This document shows positions 7,866 through 14,587 of a DNA stretch of 34,582 bases, piece by piece. Source of the stretch: Chloroflexota bacterium. Lineage in GTDB: Bacteria; Chloroflexota; Anaerolineae; CG2-30-64-16. The notes under the pieces are model-generated. The model ran no database searches. It was not told where the DNA came from and saw only the letters and a list, made by a program, of their open reading frames with translations. Location: positions 1 through 34,582 of the forward strand of contig VGOD01000033.1 in assembly GCA_016876015.1 (NCBI GenBank), written 5' to 3'. The position numbers and the translations under genes were made by a program. Within the stretch, counting starts at the first letter, position 1. Each line of letters starts with the position of its first letter.

Positions 7866-10151
7866 ATGCGCTTCACCGTATCGCAAGACCAACTCGATAA
7901 GATCATCGGCGGCTCTCACCATGATCCGTTCCAGGTGCTCGGTGCACACCTTGTGACACTGCGGGGCCGGCCGGCTGTATCGGTGCGCGCATTCCTGCCC
8001 CAGGCCGAGCGCGTGTGGGTGGTCGAGCAGAGCGACCCACACGCTCAGACGACGCATGAGCCAGCCACCGGAGCGCGGCCTCGCGGACAACGCGCGCCGC
8101 GCCTGCCGGCCGGCCGCAGGATGACGCGGCTGGAAGGCAGCGACTTCTTTGAAGCGCAGTTCCACGGCCGCGACCGTCTCTTTCAATACGAGCTGCGCAT
8201 TCTGGACAAGGCCGGCCGCAAGAGCCAGGGCCTCGACCCCTACTCATTCTGGCCGGTGCTGGGCGACCTTGATCTCCAGTTGTTCAACGAAGGCAACCAC
8301 TTCCGCACCTACGAGAAACTCGGCGCACACACGATGGAGCTGGGCGGCGTGACCGGCGTTTTCTTCGCCGTGTGGGCGCCCAACGCCTGCCGCGTGAGCG
8401 TGATCGGCGACTTCAACGGATGGGATAGCCGGCGCCATCCGATGCGCGTGCGCGGCTCTTCGGGCATCTGGGAGCTGTTCATCCCCGGGCTGGGCGAAGG
8501 AACGCTCTACAAGTACGAGATCATGACGCGCGACGGCCGGTTCTTGCGCAAAGCGGACCCCCAGGCATTCTTCAGCGAGCGCCGCCCCCAGACCGCCTCG
8601 ATCGTCTGGGACATCGGCAAGTATCGCTGGGGCGACGCCGACTGGCTCGCGCAACGCGCCAGGGCGGATCCGCTCCGCCAGCCGCTGGCCATCTACGAGG
8701 TGCACCTCGGCTCGTGGATGCGAGCGCCCGAAAATAATGGCCATCTATCCTATCGCGACTTGGCCGAGCGATTGGCCAATTATGTCAAGCAGCAGGGCTA
8801 CACCCACGTCGAGCTACTCCCCATCACCGAACATCCGTTAGATGCATCGTGGGGCTATCAGGTCACTGGTTACTTCGCGGCCACCAGCCGGTTCGGCGTC
8901 CCCGATGACTTTCAGGCGTTCGTGGACATCCTGCACCGCAACGGCATCGGCGTCATCCTGGATTGGGCGCCTGGACACTTTCCCAAGGACGGCCATGGCC
9001 TGATCGCTTTCGACGGCACGCCCCTCTACGAGTACGCGGATGATCGCCTGGGCGAGCACAAGGACTGGGGCACCAAGGTTTTTAACTACAATCGGCGCGA
9101 GGTGCACCAGTTTTTGGTCAACAGCGCGCTCTTCTGGCTAGACAAGTATCACATTGACGGCCTGCGCGTTGATGCGGTCGCGTCGATGCTCTATCGCGAC
9201 TACAGCCGCGCCGACTGGATACCCAACGAGTACGGCGGTCGCGAGAACCTGGAGGCGATCGCCTTCCTGCGCAGGCTCAACGAGGTGGTGCATCGCGAGC
9301 ATCCCCGCGCGGTGACCATCGCCGAGGAGTCCACCTCCTTCCCCATGGTCAGCCGCTCGACCCATCTGGGGGGCCTGGGCTTCACCTTCAAGTGGAACAT
9401 GGGCTGGATGCACGACACCCTCGACTACATCGCGCTGGACCCGATCTATCGCAAGTATCATCATCAGAAACTCACGTTTGGGCTGATGTATGCGTTCAGC
9501 GAGAACTTCGTGCTGCCGATTTCGCACGATGAGGTCGTCCACCTGAAGAAGGCCATGCTGGACAAGATGCCTGGCGACCCCTGGCAGAAGTTCGCCAACC
9601 TGCGGCTCTACTATGGATTCATGTGGACCCACCCAGGCAAAAAGCTGCTCTTCATGGGGCAGGATTTCGGACAGTGGCGCGAGTGGAGCGAGGATCGCAG
9701 CCTGGATTGGCATCTGACGCACGAAGAGGGTGGGACGGCCGCTGCGGCGCCGCATCGCGAGCTGCAGCGCTGGGTAGCTGACTTGAACCGGCTCTACACG
9801 TCAGAGCCGGCGCTCTACGAGCAGGACTTCGACTGGACCGGCTTCGAGTGGATTGATCCGAACGACTGGGAACACAGCGTCGTTTCGTTCATGCGGAAGG
9901 CCAGCAATCCCAGAAATTCGCTGATCGTCGTCGCGAACTTCACACCGGTCGTGCGCGAGAGATATCGCGTGGGCGCGCCCGCGTTGGCAACCTACTACGA
10001 GGCGCTCAACAGCGACGCTGTGGGGTACGGCGGCGGTGGGATCGTCAATCAGCACGGCTGGCCAGCTCAGCCCCTGGCATGGCAGACCCAGCCGTATTCG
10101 ATCGAAATGACGCTGCCGCCGCTGGCGGTGGTCGTGCTGAAACCGGGTTGA
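7866..10151 (+). CDS. glgB: 1,4-alpha-glucan branching enzyme
   Basis: This 761-residue protein has the full GlgB layout: an N-terminal beta domain, a second carbohydrate-binding domain (CBM48; GVFFAVWAPNACRVSVIGDFNGWD around residue 160, in two parts), and a GH13 barrel. Conserved blocks include DWAPGHFPKDGHGL, DGLRVDAVASMLYRDYSR (nucleophile Asp near residue 436), AEESTSFPMVS (acid/base Glu near 485) and ISHDEVVHLKKAML. The enzyme cuts alpha-1,4 glucan and rejoins it as alpha-1,6 branches in glycogen synthesis. Residues about 57-85 are an Arg/Pro-rich insertion in the N-terminal domain, absent from the GlgB pattern I know. The gene is alone on its strand and converges with manA 6 bp after its stop. 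Confidence 0.96.
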   Translation: MRFTVSQDQLDKIIGGSHHDPFQVLGAHLVTLRGRPAVSVRAFLPQAERVWVVEQSDPHAQTTHEPATGARPRGQRAPRLPAGRRMTRLEGSDFFEAQFHGRDRLFQYELRILDKAGRKSQGLDPYSFWPVLGDLDLQLFNEGNHFRTYEKLGAHTMELGGVTGVFFAVWAPNACRVSVIGDFNGWDSRRHPMRVRGSSGIWELFIPGLGEGTLYKYEIMTRDGRFLRKADPQAFFSERRPQTASIVWDIGKYRWGDADWLAQRARADPLRQPLAIYEVHLGSWMRAPENNGHLSYRDLAERLANYVKQQGYTHVELLPITEHPLDASWGYQVTGYFAATSRFGVPDDFQAFVDILHRNGIGVILDWAPGHFPKDGHGLIAFDGTPLYEYADDRLGEHKDWGTKVFNYNRREVHQFLVNSALFWLDKYHIDGLRVDAVASMLYRDYSRADWIPNEYGGRENLEAIAFLRRLNEVVHREHPRAVTIAEESTSFPMVSRSTHLGGLGFTFKWNMGWMHDTLDYIALDPIYRKYHHQKLTFGLMYAFSENFVLPISHDEVVHLKKAMLDKMPGDPWQKFANLRLYYGFMWTHPGKKLLFMGQDFGQWREWSEDRSLDWHLTHEEGGTAAAAPHRELQRWVADLNRLYTSEPALYEQDFDWTGFEWIDPNDWEHSVVSFMRKASNPRNSLIVVANFTPVVRERYRVGAPALATYYEALNSDAVGYGGGGIVNQHGWPAQPLAWQTQPYSIEMTLPPLAVVVLKPG

Positions 10152-10157
10152 CCGCCC

Positions 10158-11183
10158 TCACTCGGCTGGCGCGTCGGCCGGGAGGTAGACGCGCAGACAC
10201 GTAGCCATCGCACTTGCAGAGACCGTGAACTCGCCCAGGATCGCGGGCAGCAGCGCATAGCGGATCGCGGGCAAGGAAACAGAGCCGCCAGCCCAGACAA
10301 CCACCGCCTCGCCCGCCACACAGCCCCAGATCTCCAGCGTGGACCCGTCGCACACGCCGGTGAATTCCTGCCCCCGCGCCAACGTCACCCGTTCCACGAC
10401 AAAATAGCGGTTCCGGGCCAGCTCTGACCGCACAAGGTCGGCGCAGTCGTGGAGGGGTCGCGGCGCGACGATGGCCGGCGGCTGCTGGCCAAAGGCGATC
10501 ACTTCCAGCGCCTTCTCGACGTGCAAGGCTCGCGGCTTGCCGTCTGCGGCCAGGCGCCCCCAATCGTGGACGCGGTAGGTCGTGTCGGAATTCTGCTGGA
10601 TTTCCGCGACGACCACGCCGCGCAGCAGCGCGTGCACCGTGCCGGCCGGCACGCTGACAGCCTGGCCCGCGCCGATCGGCGTCCGACGTAACACCTTCTC
10701 CACCTGGCCGGCTGCCAGCGCCGCGCGAAGACTCTCGGCTGTCACACCGCCGGCCAGACCATGGATCAGCTCCGCGCCCGGCTCCGCGTGGAGGACGTAC
10801 CACATCTCCGTCTTGCCCAACTCGCCGCCTTCATGGGCAAGTGCATAGGTATCATCGGGGTGAACCTGCACCGAAAGATCCTGGTTGGCGTCGAGCAGCT
10901 TGACCAACAAGGGGAAGCGGTCGCGGGCCAGCGACCAGTCAGCGTGTTCGCCCACCAGGTCGCGGCCCAGCTCGGCCAGGATCTCGGGCAGCGACCGACC
11001 GGCCCACCAGCCCGCGTCGGCGGCCGTGGATCCAGCCGGATGGCCGGAGATCTCCCAACTCTCCGCGATGGCGCCTGGCGGCAGCGATCGGCCGTACAAC
11101 GTGGCCAGCCGGCGGCCGCCCCAGATGTAGTCGCGCAGCACGGGGGTGAAAGTCAACGGGTAGATGGCGTTTGCTCGATGCAC
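10158..11183 (-). CDS. manA: Mannose-6-phosphate isomerase, class I type
   Basis: The protein has 341 residues from the GTG at 11183, chosen because GAGGT lies 8 bp upstream and the sequence MHRANAIYPLTFTPVLRDYIWGG starts as the family does, given here in one run of two motifs. A longer frame to 11294 has no ribosome site. Zinc-site motifs are visible: VQVHPDDTYAL, GKTEMWYVLHAEPG and VPAGTVHALL, with AEIQQNSDTTYRVHDWGR following. The enzyme interconverts mannose 6-phosphate and fructose 6-phosphate, feeding GDP-mannose or sugar catabolism. It converges with glgB. The plus-strand promoter of the small RNA unit lies 46 bp upstream of its start, so the two units may interfere. Confidence 0.93.
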   Translation of the reverse strand: MHRANAIYPLTFTPVLRDYIWGGRRLATLYGRSLPPGAIAESWEISGHPAGSTAADAGWWAGRSLPEILAELGRDLVGEHADWSLARDRFPLLVKLLDANQDLSVQVHPDDTYALAHEGGELGKTEMWYVLHAEPGAELIHGLAGGVTAESLRAALAAGQVEKVLRRTPIGAGQAVSVPAGTVHALLRGVVVAEIQQNSDTTYRVHDWGRLAADGKPRALHVEKALEVIAFGQQPPAIVAPRPLHDCADLVRSELARNRYFVVERVTLARGQEFTGVCDGSTLEIWGCVAGEAVVVWAGGSVSLPAIRYALLPAILGEFTVSASAMATCLRVYLPADAPAE

Positions 11184-11228
11184 GGGCGAATACCTCGGCT
11201 GGGGCTGCGTGAGTCGGGTTGGGGCGAT

Positions 11229-11257
11229 TTGACAGATGGCAACTTCCCTGCCATAAT
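11229..11257 (+). promoter_or_regulatory. Promoter of the small transcription unit
   Basis: TTGACA (11229-11234) and CATAAT (11252-11257) are 17 bp apart, eleven of twelve bases matching consensus. Transcription should start near 11264. No gene other than the 18-codon ORF lies between this promoter and the terminator at 11397-11435. Confidence 0.8.
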
Positions 11258-11318
11258 AAACCCCGATGACTCGAAAGAGTCTCTCCCCTGCCATCCTACT
11301 GCCGAGGAGGTGATGCTC

Positions 11319-11375
11319 ATGGACGAACGTAGTACCAAACGCGGCACCGTAGCATCACCTCGGTCTTTGTGGTAG
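11319..11375 (+). CDS. 18-residue small ORF inside the structured RNA
   Basis: The ATG at 11319 follows AGGAGG (11305-11310) by 8 bp, an ideal ribosome site. The predicted peptide is MDERSTKRGTVASPRSLW, basic and without a membrane segment or known motif. Its codons overlap both competing stems, and the stop UAG (11373-11375) lies directly before the 3' arm of stem B, so ribosome movement would decide which stem forms. It may be a leader-type peptide, a genuine small protein, or a chance frame within a regulatory RNA. The ribosome site argues against chance. Confidence 0.5.
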   Translation: MDERSTKRGTVASPRSLW

Positions 11376-11396
11376 TGCTACGGTGCCAAACAGGGT

Positions 11397-11435
11397 GAGG
11401 GACGGGGTGAAAGCCCCGTCCCTCATCTTGTTTTT
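11397..11435 (+). terminator. Rho-independent terminator of the small unit
   Basis: A perfect 11-bp stem GAGGGACGGGG (11397-11407) with CCCCGTCCCTC (11414-11424), loop TGAAAG, is followed by ATCTTGTTTTT. Confidence 0.9.
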
Positions 11436-11471
11436 GGGCTCCAGTCCTGTCCGGCCAGTGGCGTGCGCTGC

Positions 11472-11975
11472 TCATCCCAACAGATACTTGCCCCAGATAT
11501 CGCGCGGGCCAGCCTCGGCCAACAACAAAAACGCCAGGTAGTGCGGGCGTCCAGGCCGCTTGCGCAGGGCCATGCCGGCCTCATCCGGAGTGCGGCCGCC
11601 CTTGCGCGTGTTGCAAGTTCGGCAGGCAGTCACGACGTTGTCCCATGCCATCTGGCCGCCGCGACTGCTCGGCAGCACATGATCCAGGGTCAGGTGCAGG
11701 CGGCCGGGCGCTGCGCCGCAGTATTGGCAGGTGAAATTATCGCGCAGCATGACGGTGCGTCGCGTCGGCGCCATGGTCACCTGGCGGGGCAGCCGAACGT
11801 AGTAGACCAGCCGAATCACCAACGGCACAGGCAGCGAGGTGCGAGACGCGTGCAATCGCTCCTCAGTCGCCTCGATCAGCTCGGCCTTCTCCTTCAGCAA
11901 GAGGACAATAGCGCGCTGCACCGAGATGATGCTGAGGGGTTCGTAGGTAGCGTTGAGCACCAGGACACGCTGCAT
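11472..11975 (-). CDS. HNH endonuclease family protein
   Basis: The protein has 167 residues from the ATG at 11975; a GTG three codons upstream has no better ribosome site. The C-terminal half holds two CxxC knuckles (CQYCG, CRTCN) around the HNH motif LHLTLDHVLPSSRGG and WDNVVTAC, the His-Asn-His metal site. The N-terminus MQRVLVLNATYEPLSI is typical of a widespread group of stand-alone bacterial HNH proteins. These are presumed DNA nucleases of unproven role, often found singly as here. No mobile element surrounds it, and its composition matches its neighbours. It lies immediately downstream of the tRNA-cluster terminator, so it needs its own promoter, which I could not identify. Confidence 0.88.
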   Translation of the reverse strand: MQRVLVLNATYEPLSIISVQRAIVLLLKEKAELIEATEERLHASRTSLPVPLVIRLVYYVRLPRQVTMAPTRRTVMLRDNFTCQYCGAAPGRLHLTLDHVLPSSRGGQMAWDNVVTACRTCNTRKGGRTPDEAGMALRKRPGRPHYLAFLLLAEAGPRDIWGKYLLG

Positions 11976-11989
11976 GGCAATCACTCAGC

Positions 11990-12029
11990 AGAAAAGAAAC
12001 GCCCGGCTTCCGCGCAGGGACGCCGGGCG
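11990..12029 (-). terminator. Terminator of the rnpB-tRNA cluster
   Basis: On the minus strand an 8-bp stem, CGCCCGGC (12029-12022) with GCCGGGCG (12007-12000), has a 14-nt loop and is followed by the T-rich tract TTTCTTTTCT (11999-11990). It lies 13 bp after the 3' end of tRNA-His. Confidence 0.75.
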
Positions 12030-12042
12030 AAGGGAGGAACAG

Positions 12043-12115
12043 GGTGGCCAGTGGGGCTTGAACCCACAGCCTTCTGGGCCACAACCAGATGCTCTGCCAA
12101 TTGAGCTATGGCCAC
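12043..12115 (-). tRNA. tRNA-His (GTG)
   Basis: The acceptor GTGGCCA pairs with TGGCCAC. The anticodon arm CTGG-TTGTGGC-CCAG presents GTG, and the T-arm contains GGGTTCAAGCCCC. CCA is not encoded. It is the last tRNA of the cluster before the terminator. Confidence 0.95.
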
Positions 12116-12174
12116 CGTATTGGCGAGACAAAGGCACAGACGTCGTCACACGCTCTGCCGCGCCCCTTTCACAG

Positions 12175-12245
12175 CTCGGGGGCAGGGATTCGAACCCCGA
12201 CAAGGAGCTCCAAAGGCTCCGGTCCTGCCATTAGACGACCCCCGA
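12175..12245 (-). tRNA. tRNA-Gln (TTG)
   Basis: The acceptor TCGGGGG pairs with CCCCCGA. The anticodon stem GGAGC-CTTTGGA-GCTCC gives TTG, and the D-arm TCGTCTAATGGCAGGAC is typical of tRNA-Gln. The T-loop GGTTCGAATCC is intact. CCA is not encoded. Confidence 0.95.
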
Positions 12246-12262
12246 ATGCCCGGATCACGCTA

Positions 12263-12338
12263 TGGTGCCGAGGCCCAGACTTGAACTGGGGACACCGCAA
12301 TTTTCAGTCGCGTGCTCTACCAACTGAGCTACCTCGGC
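12263..12338 (-). tRNA. tRNA-Phe (GAA)
   Basis: The acceptor GCCGAGG pairs with CCTCGGC, followed by the encoded ACCA. The anticodon loop CTGAAAA gives GAA. It is the only tRNA of the six with a genomic CCA end. Confidence 0.95.
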
Positions 12339-12349
12339 AGATAAAACAA

Positions 12350-12426
12350 ATGGCTGATGGCAGATAATGGACGGCGGCGCCCCCGGGCGCTCAGCCGGCT
12401 GCTAACAGCGATCTGCTATCAGCCAT
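12350..12426. repeat. Imperfect inverted repeat in the Phe-Gly tRNA spacer
   Basis: The 16-nt arm ATGGCTGATGGCAGAT (12350-12365) is matched by ATCTGCTATCAGCCAT (12411-12426) with one mismatch, 45 nt apart. It could fold as a long hairpin in the precursor transcript. Confidence 0.7.
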
Positions 12427-12436
12427 CCACTGAGGA

Positions 12437-12508
<72 letters not shown>

Positions 12509-12579
12509 GTGGCTCTGAGTAACACGTGACATTATACTCAGTTTGCCGAACCTGTCAAAAATCAGCAAACGGCTATTGT

Positions 12580-12651
12580 TGGACCCGGGCGGAATCGAAC
12601 CGCCGATCTCCTCCGTGCAAAGGAGGCGCCTTCCCGCTCGGCTACGGGCCC
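12580..12651 (-). tRNA. tRNA-Ala (TGC)
   Basis: The acceptor GGGCCCG pairs with CGGGTCC and carries the G3-U70 wobble that marks tRNA-Ala. The anticodon arm CCTCC-TTTGCAC-GGAGG gives TGC. CCA is not encoded. Confidence 0.95.
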
Positions 12652-12670
12652 GCGGAAACTTCGGATTGGC

Positions 12671-12722
12671 GATTTTGGATCGCGGAGTTCCCGATTTCTG
12701 GACCGATCGGCAATCCAAAATC
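12671..12722. repeat. Inverted repeat of the 'TTTTGGATT' word in the Ala-Leu tRNA spacer
   Basis: GATTTTGGATCGC (12671-12683) faces GCAATCCAAAATC (12710-12722) with one mismatch, and CCAAAAT is then repeated directly. It would form a hairpin in the tRNA precursor. Confidence 0.65.
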
Positions 12723-12733
12723 CAAAATGGCCA

Positions 12734-12815
12734 TGCCGACGGGGGGATTTGAACCCCCACGACTGTGGGTCAACAGATCCTAAGTCTGTCGCGTCTGCCA
12801 TTCCGCCACGTCGGC
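12734..12815 (-). tRNA. tRNA-Leu (TAG)
   Basis: The acceptor GCCGACG pairs with CGTCGGC. The anticodon arm ACAGA-CTTAGGA-TCTGT gives TAG, and the length of 82 nt reflects the long variable arm of class II tRNAs. CCA is not encoded. Confidence 0.95.
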
Positions 12816-12824
12816 GCGGTCGGT

Positions 12825-12888
12825 CGGTTAGTCGCGTAGTCGGTTAGCCACGTAGTCGGTTGGCCACATAGTCGGTTGGCCGACTATA
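12825..12888. repeat. 16-bp tandem array after rnpB, four units
   Basis: Four consecutive 16-bp units of the form CGGTTAGCCACGTAGT fill the spacer between rnpB and tRNA-Leu. Adjacent units can pair as short hairpins, for example ATAGTCGG-CCAA-CCGACTAT on the minus strand. Related TAGTCGG words recur inside the P12 helix of rnpB. Confidence 0.85.
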
Positions 12889-12918
12889 CGATCATTCGTC
12901 TGCACGACTATCAGACTG

Positions 12919-13484
12919 GCTTGCCGGATCATACTCCCGATTCTGTGCACCCTGACGGGCTGCCGTCATCTGTCTCGCCCTGCCTCGGCCGCCGTTTTCC
13001 ACGAGTGTGGCTGAACGGCTGCGCCTGCACAGGGCGGCTGCGCCTGGTTGGGCGGGCGTGACCCGCCTGCACTGGCGCCGCTGCGATGAGACTGAATGCT
13101 GCGCCAGCGCGTCGGGCGACGCCCGCGGCCTGGCTCCAACACCCAGCCCACTCACCTTGCTCCCGGCCGCACGCTCGCCTAGCTCCCGCCCTTGCGGGAC
13201 GAGACTGGTGGGCTCTTACCCCACCGTTTCAGCCCTCACCCGGTTAGTCCTGTAGTTCCTTAGTCGCTTAGTCTGGTAATCATGAACTATCCGACTATCG
13301 CACCATCCGACTACCCGGGCGGTTATGCTTTCTGTTGCGGTTGTAGTCGCCCGGCGATTGCTCAACGGGCGCCCCCACTTACTGTTTCGTGGGGCGGCCT
13401 TGCCTGTCCAGGGGACCGGCTGGGAGTCGGGAAGTTCCTCCCTGCGCAGTCAAGACTGCACAGGGCGACGGCTCACCGGCAAGC
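12919..13484 (-). ncRNA. rnpB: RNase P RNA (rnpB), enlarged
   Basis: Conserved blocks appear in order on the minus strand: GGAGGAACTTCCCGAC (near 13440-13425, 5' strand of P4), AACAGAAAGCATAACCGCC (near 13339-13321), GGCTGAAACGGTGGGGTAAG then AGCCCACCAG (13234-13205), GGGAGCAAGG (P15 region), and GTGCACAGAATCGGG (near 12951-12937, 3' strand of P4). The ends pair as a 9-bp P1 helix, GCTTGCCGG (13484-13476) with CCGGCAAGC (12927-12919). The RNA trims tRNA 5' ends. At about 566 nt it is well beyond the usual 350-450 nt. Part of the excess is an 81-nt P12 arm (13319-13239) built of TAGTC/GACTA words. The P4 5' block differs from canonical GAGGAAAGTC. Confidence 0.92.
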
Positions 13485-13490
13485 ACACCT

Positions 13491-13519
13491 ATTGTAGCAT
13501 CAGGGCAGACCGGTGTCAA
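13491..13519 (-). promoter_or_regulatory. Promoter of the rnpB-tRNA operon
   Basis: On the minus strand, TTGACA (13519-13514) and TACAAT (13496-13491) are 17 bp apart. The predicted start near 13484 is the first base of the P1 helix. Confidence 0.88.
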
Positions 13520-13536
13520 ATGGAAATCGGGTTGTC

Positions 13537-14223
13537 CTAGCGAGCCTCGGCGATCTCTTGCAGCGCCGCCACGCTCACCAACACCACTTTTCCCCGTCGC
13601 GTGCGGATCAACTCATTGCGCCGGAACTTGCTCATGACGCGAATCGCAGTTTCGACCGTCGTGCCGGTCATATCGGCGACATCCTGACGAGTCAACGGCA
13701 TCTCGATCACGCGGCCTTCGGCCGCGTCTGACCCGGCGCTTTCGGCCAGCTTGAGCAGGACGCGGGCGATGCGTTGCTCCACGCGTTCCACCGCCAGGCT
13801 GCGAATTTGCTCGGCTGAGCTGCGCAGCCGGGTACCCAGGTCAGTGATCACAGTCAAGGCAAAGATGGGATAGCGGTTGACCAGCGTCAAACAATCATTG
13901 CGCGCAATAATCAGCACAGAGCAGGCTTCGATCACCTGCGCTGTGCCCGGATAGCCGCCGCCGTCGAAGACGGCCACAGTGCCCAACATCTGCCCGGGTC
14001 CGCACACCCGCAACACGACGTCCTTGCCGTCGGTCGAGTGACGGAGCACCTTCACCTTGCCAGTCTTGATAATGAACAGGGCCTCGGGCGCCTCTCCTTC
14101 CCGAAAGATGTAGTCATCTTTCTGATACTGGCGCTCGCTGAAGAGGTCAGAGACCTTCTCCCAGTCCCGCTCCGACAGACCAGCAAAGACGGGCAGCGCC
14201 ATCAGAATATCGCGCCGATCCAT
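13537..14223 (-). CDS. Crp/Fnr family transcriptional regulator
   Basis: This 228-residue protein starts at ATG 14223, with GGAG 10 bp upstream. Residues about 10-130 form a cyclic-nucleotide-type effector barrel (FREGEAPEALFIIKTGKVKVL, then GPGQMLGTVAVFDGG). The C-terminal winged helix contains LTRQDVADMTGTTVETAIRV, whose VETAIR recognition helix closely resembles the E-x-x-S/A-R pattern of Fnr. The N-terminal cysteines of the oxygen-sensing Fnr cluster are absent, so the signal is not oxygen by an Fnr-type Fe-S cluster. Nested TGAT/ATCA palindromes in its own promoter suggest autorepression. It reads towards rnpB, whose promoter lies right after its stop. Confidence 0.9.
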   Translation of the reverse strand: MDRRDILMALPVFAGLSERDWEKVSDLFSERQYQKDDYIFREGEAPEALFIIKTGKVKVLRHSTDGKDVVLRVCGPGQMLGTVAVFDGGGYPGTAQVIEACSVLIIARNDCLTLVNRYPIFALTVITDLGTRLRSSAEQIRSLAVERVEQRIARVLLKLAESAGSDAAEGRVIEMPLTRQDVADMTGTTVETAIRVMSKFRRNELIRTRRGKVVLVSVAALQEIAEAR

Positions 14224-14236
14224 GCAATTCTCCGCA

Positions 14237-14263
14237 ATATGATGCCGATCATATCTATGATCG
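14237..14263. promoter_or_regulatory. Two interleaved palindromes, candidate Crp/Fnr autoregulatory operator
   Basis: ATATGAT-GCCG-ATCATAT (14237-14254) is a perfect inverted repeat with the TGAT-N4-ATCA core of Fnr-type boxes. It shares its right half with a second perfect palindrome, CGATCATA-TC-TATGATCG (14246-14263). Both lie just downstream of the -10 box of the regulator's promoter, a position expected for repression. Confidence 0.65.
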
Positions 14264-14264
14264 G

Positions 14265-14293
14265 ATTATAGCACGCCTGGACAGCAACGGCAA
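14265..14293 (-). promoter_or_regulatory. Promoter of the Crp/Fnr-type gene
   Basis: On the minus strand, TATAAT (14270-14265) is preceded by TGC (extended -10), and TTGCCG lies 17 bp further upstream (14293-14288). Confidence 0.7.
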
Positions 14294-14381
14294 TTATGAA
14301 CGATAAGAGGTATACGGAGGTTGGAGGCCGCCAGTCTGCAACCGGCCTGCATAACTGCACAGGGATAGCGCAAAAACGCCG

Positions 14382-14420
14382 GTCATTGCGAGGTGCGCCT
14401 TTGCCCCGAAGCAATCTCCT
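14382..14420. repeat. Half copy of a dispersed repeat (GTCATTGCGAGG ... CGAAGCAATCTCC)
   Basis: This short segment has the same ends as the left arm of the larger palindromic repeat at 25355-25456. It occupies part of the 364-bp spacer between the Crp-type gene and the response regulator. The rest of that spacer holds a GGAGGTTGGAGG word (14316-14327) and the regulator promoter; no gene is seen. Confidence 0.6.
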
Positions 14421-14442
14421 GCTTTGAGCAGGCGCGCAGGTC

Positions 14443-14470
14443 TTGACGCGATCCAACTTCGTGTGATAGT
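14443..14470 (+). promoter_or_regulatory. Probable promoter of the two-component operon
   Basis: TTGACG (14443-14448) and GATAGT (14465-14470) are 16 bp apart, with a TG one base before the -10 box. It leaves a leader of about 110 nt before the response regulator. Confidence 0.5.
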
Positions 14471-14587
14471 ATCAGCCGGCACGTGCGAACGCGCAGAATC
14501 AGTCAAGGATGCCACGGGCGAGTCGGCCAACGCGCCGATCCGCCCGTTTTTCTAGCAACTCGTTATCCTACGGCGACATGTCGGGTT

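Larger units (their letters stand above)
11264..11435 (+). ncRNA. Structured small RNA, no known family recognised
   Basis: The roughly 170-nt transcript is bounded by a strong promoter and a strong terminator. At its 5' end is a GACTC-GAAA-GAGTC hairpin (11268-11281) with a GNRA tetraloop. Stem A is an 11-bp perfect match between GAGGTGATGCT (11307-11317), which covers part of the ribosome site of the 18-codon ORF, and AGCATCACCTC (11351-11361). Stem B is a 12-bp perfect match of GGCACCGTAGCA (11343-11354) with TGCTACGGTGCC (11376-11387). A and B share 11351-11354, so they compete. With B shortened to 8 bp both can form as an H-type pseudoknot with no base between the two helices. No downstream plus-strand gene exists for it to attenuate. 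Confidence 0.7.

Noticed and set aside
11264-11435. Reading the small unit as a transcription attenuator or 6S RNA
   Set aside because: No plus-strand gene follows the terminator, and the fold is not the single long bulged hairpin of 6S RNA.
12820-13320. Tandem arrays as a CRISPR
   Set aside because: Units are 16 bp and contiguous without unique spacers; no cas genes are in the window.
12905-13540. Several short plus- and minus-strand open frames
   Set aside because: The region is explained by rnpB and its promoter; the frames have no ribosome sites.
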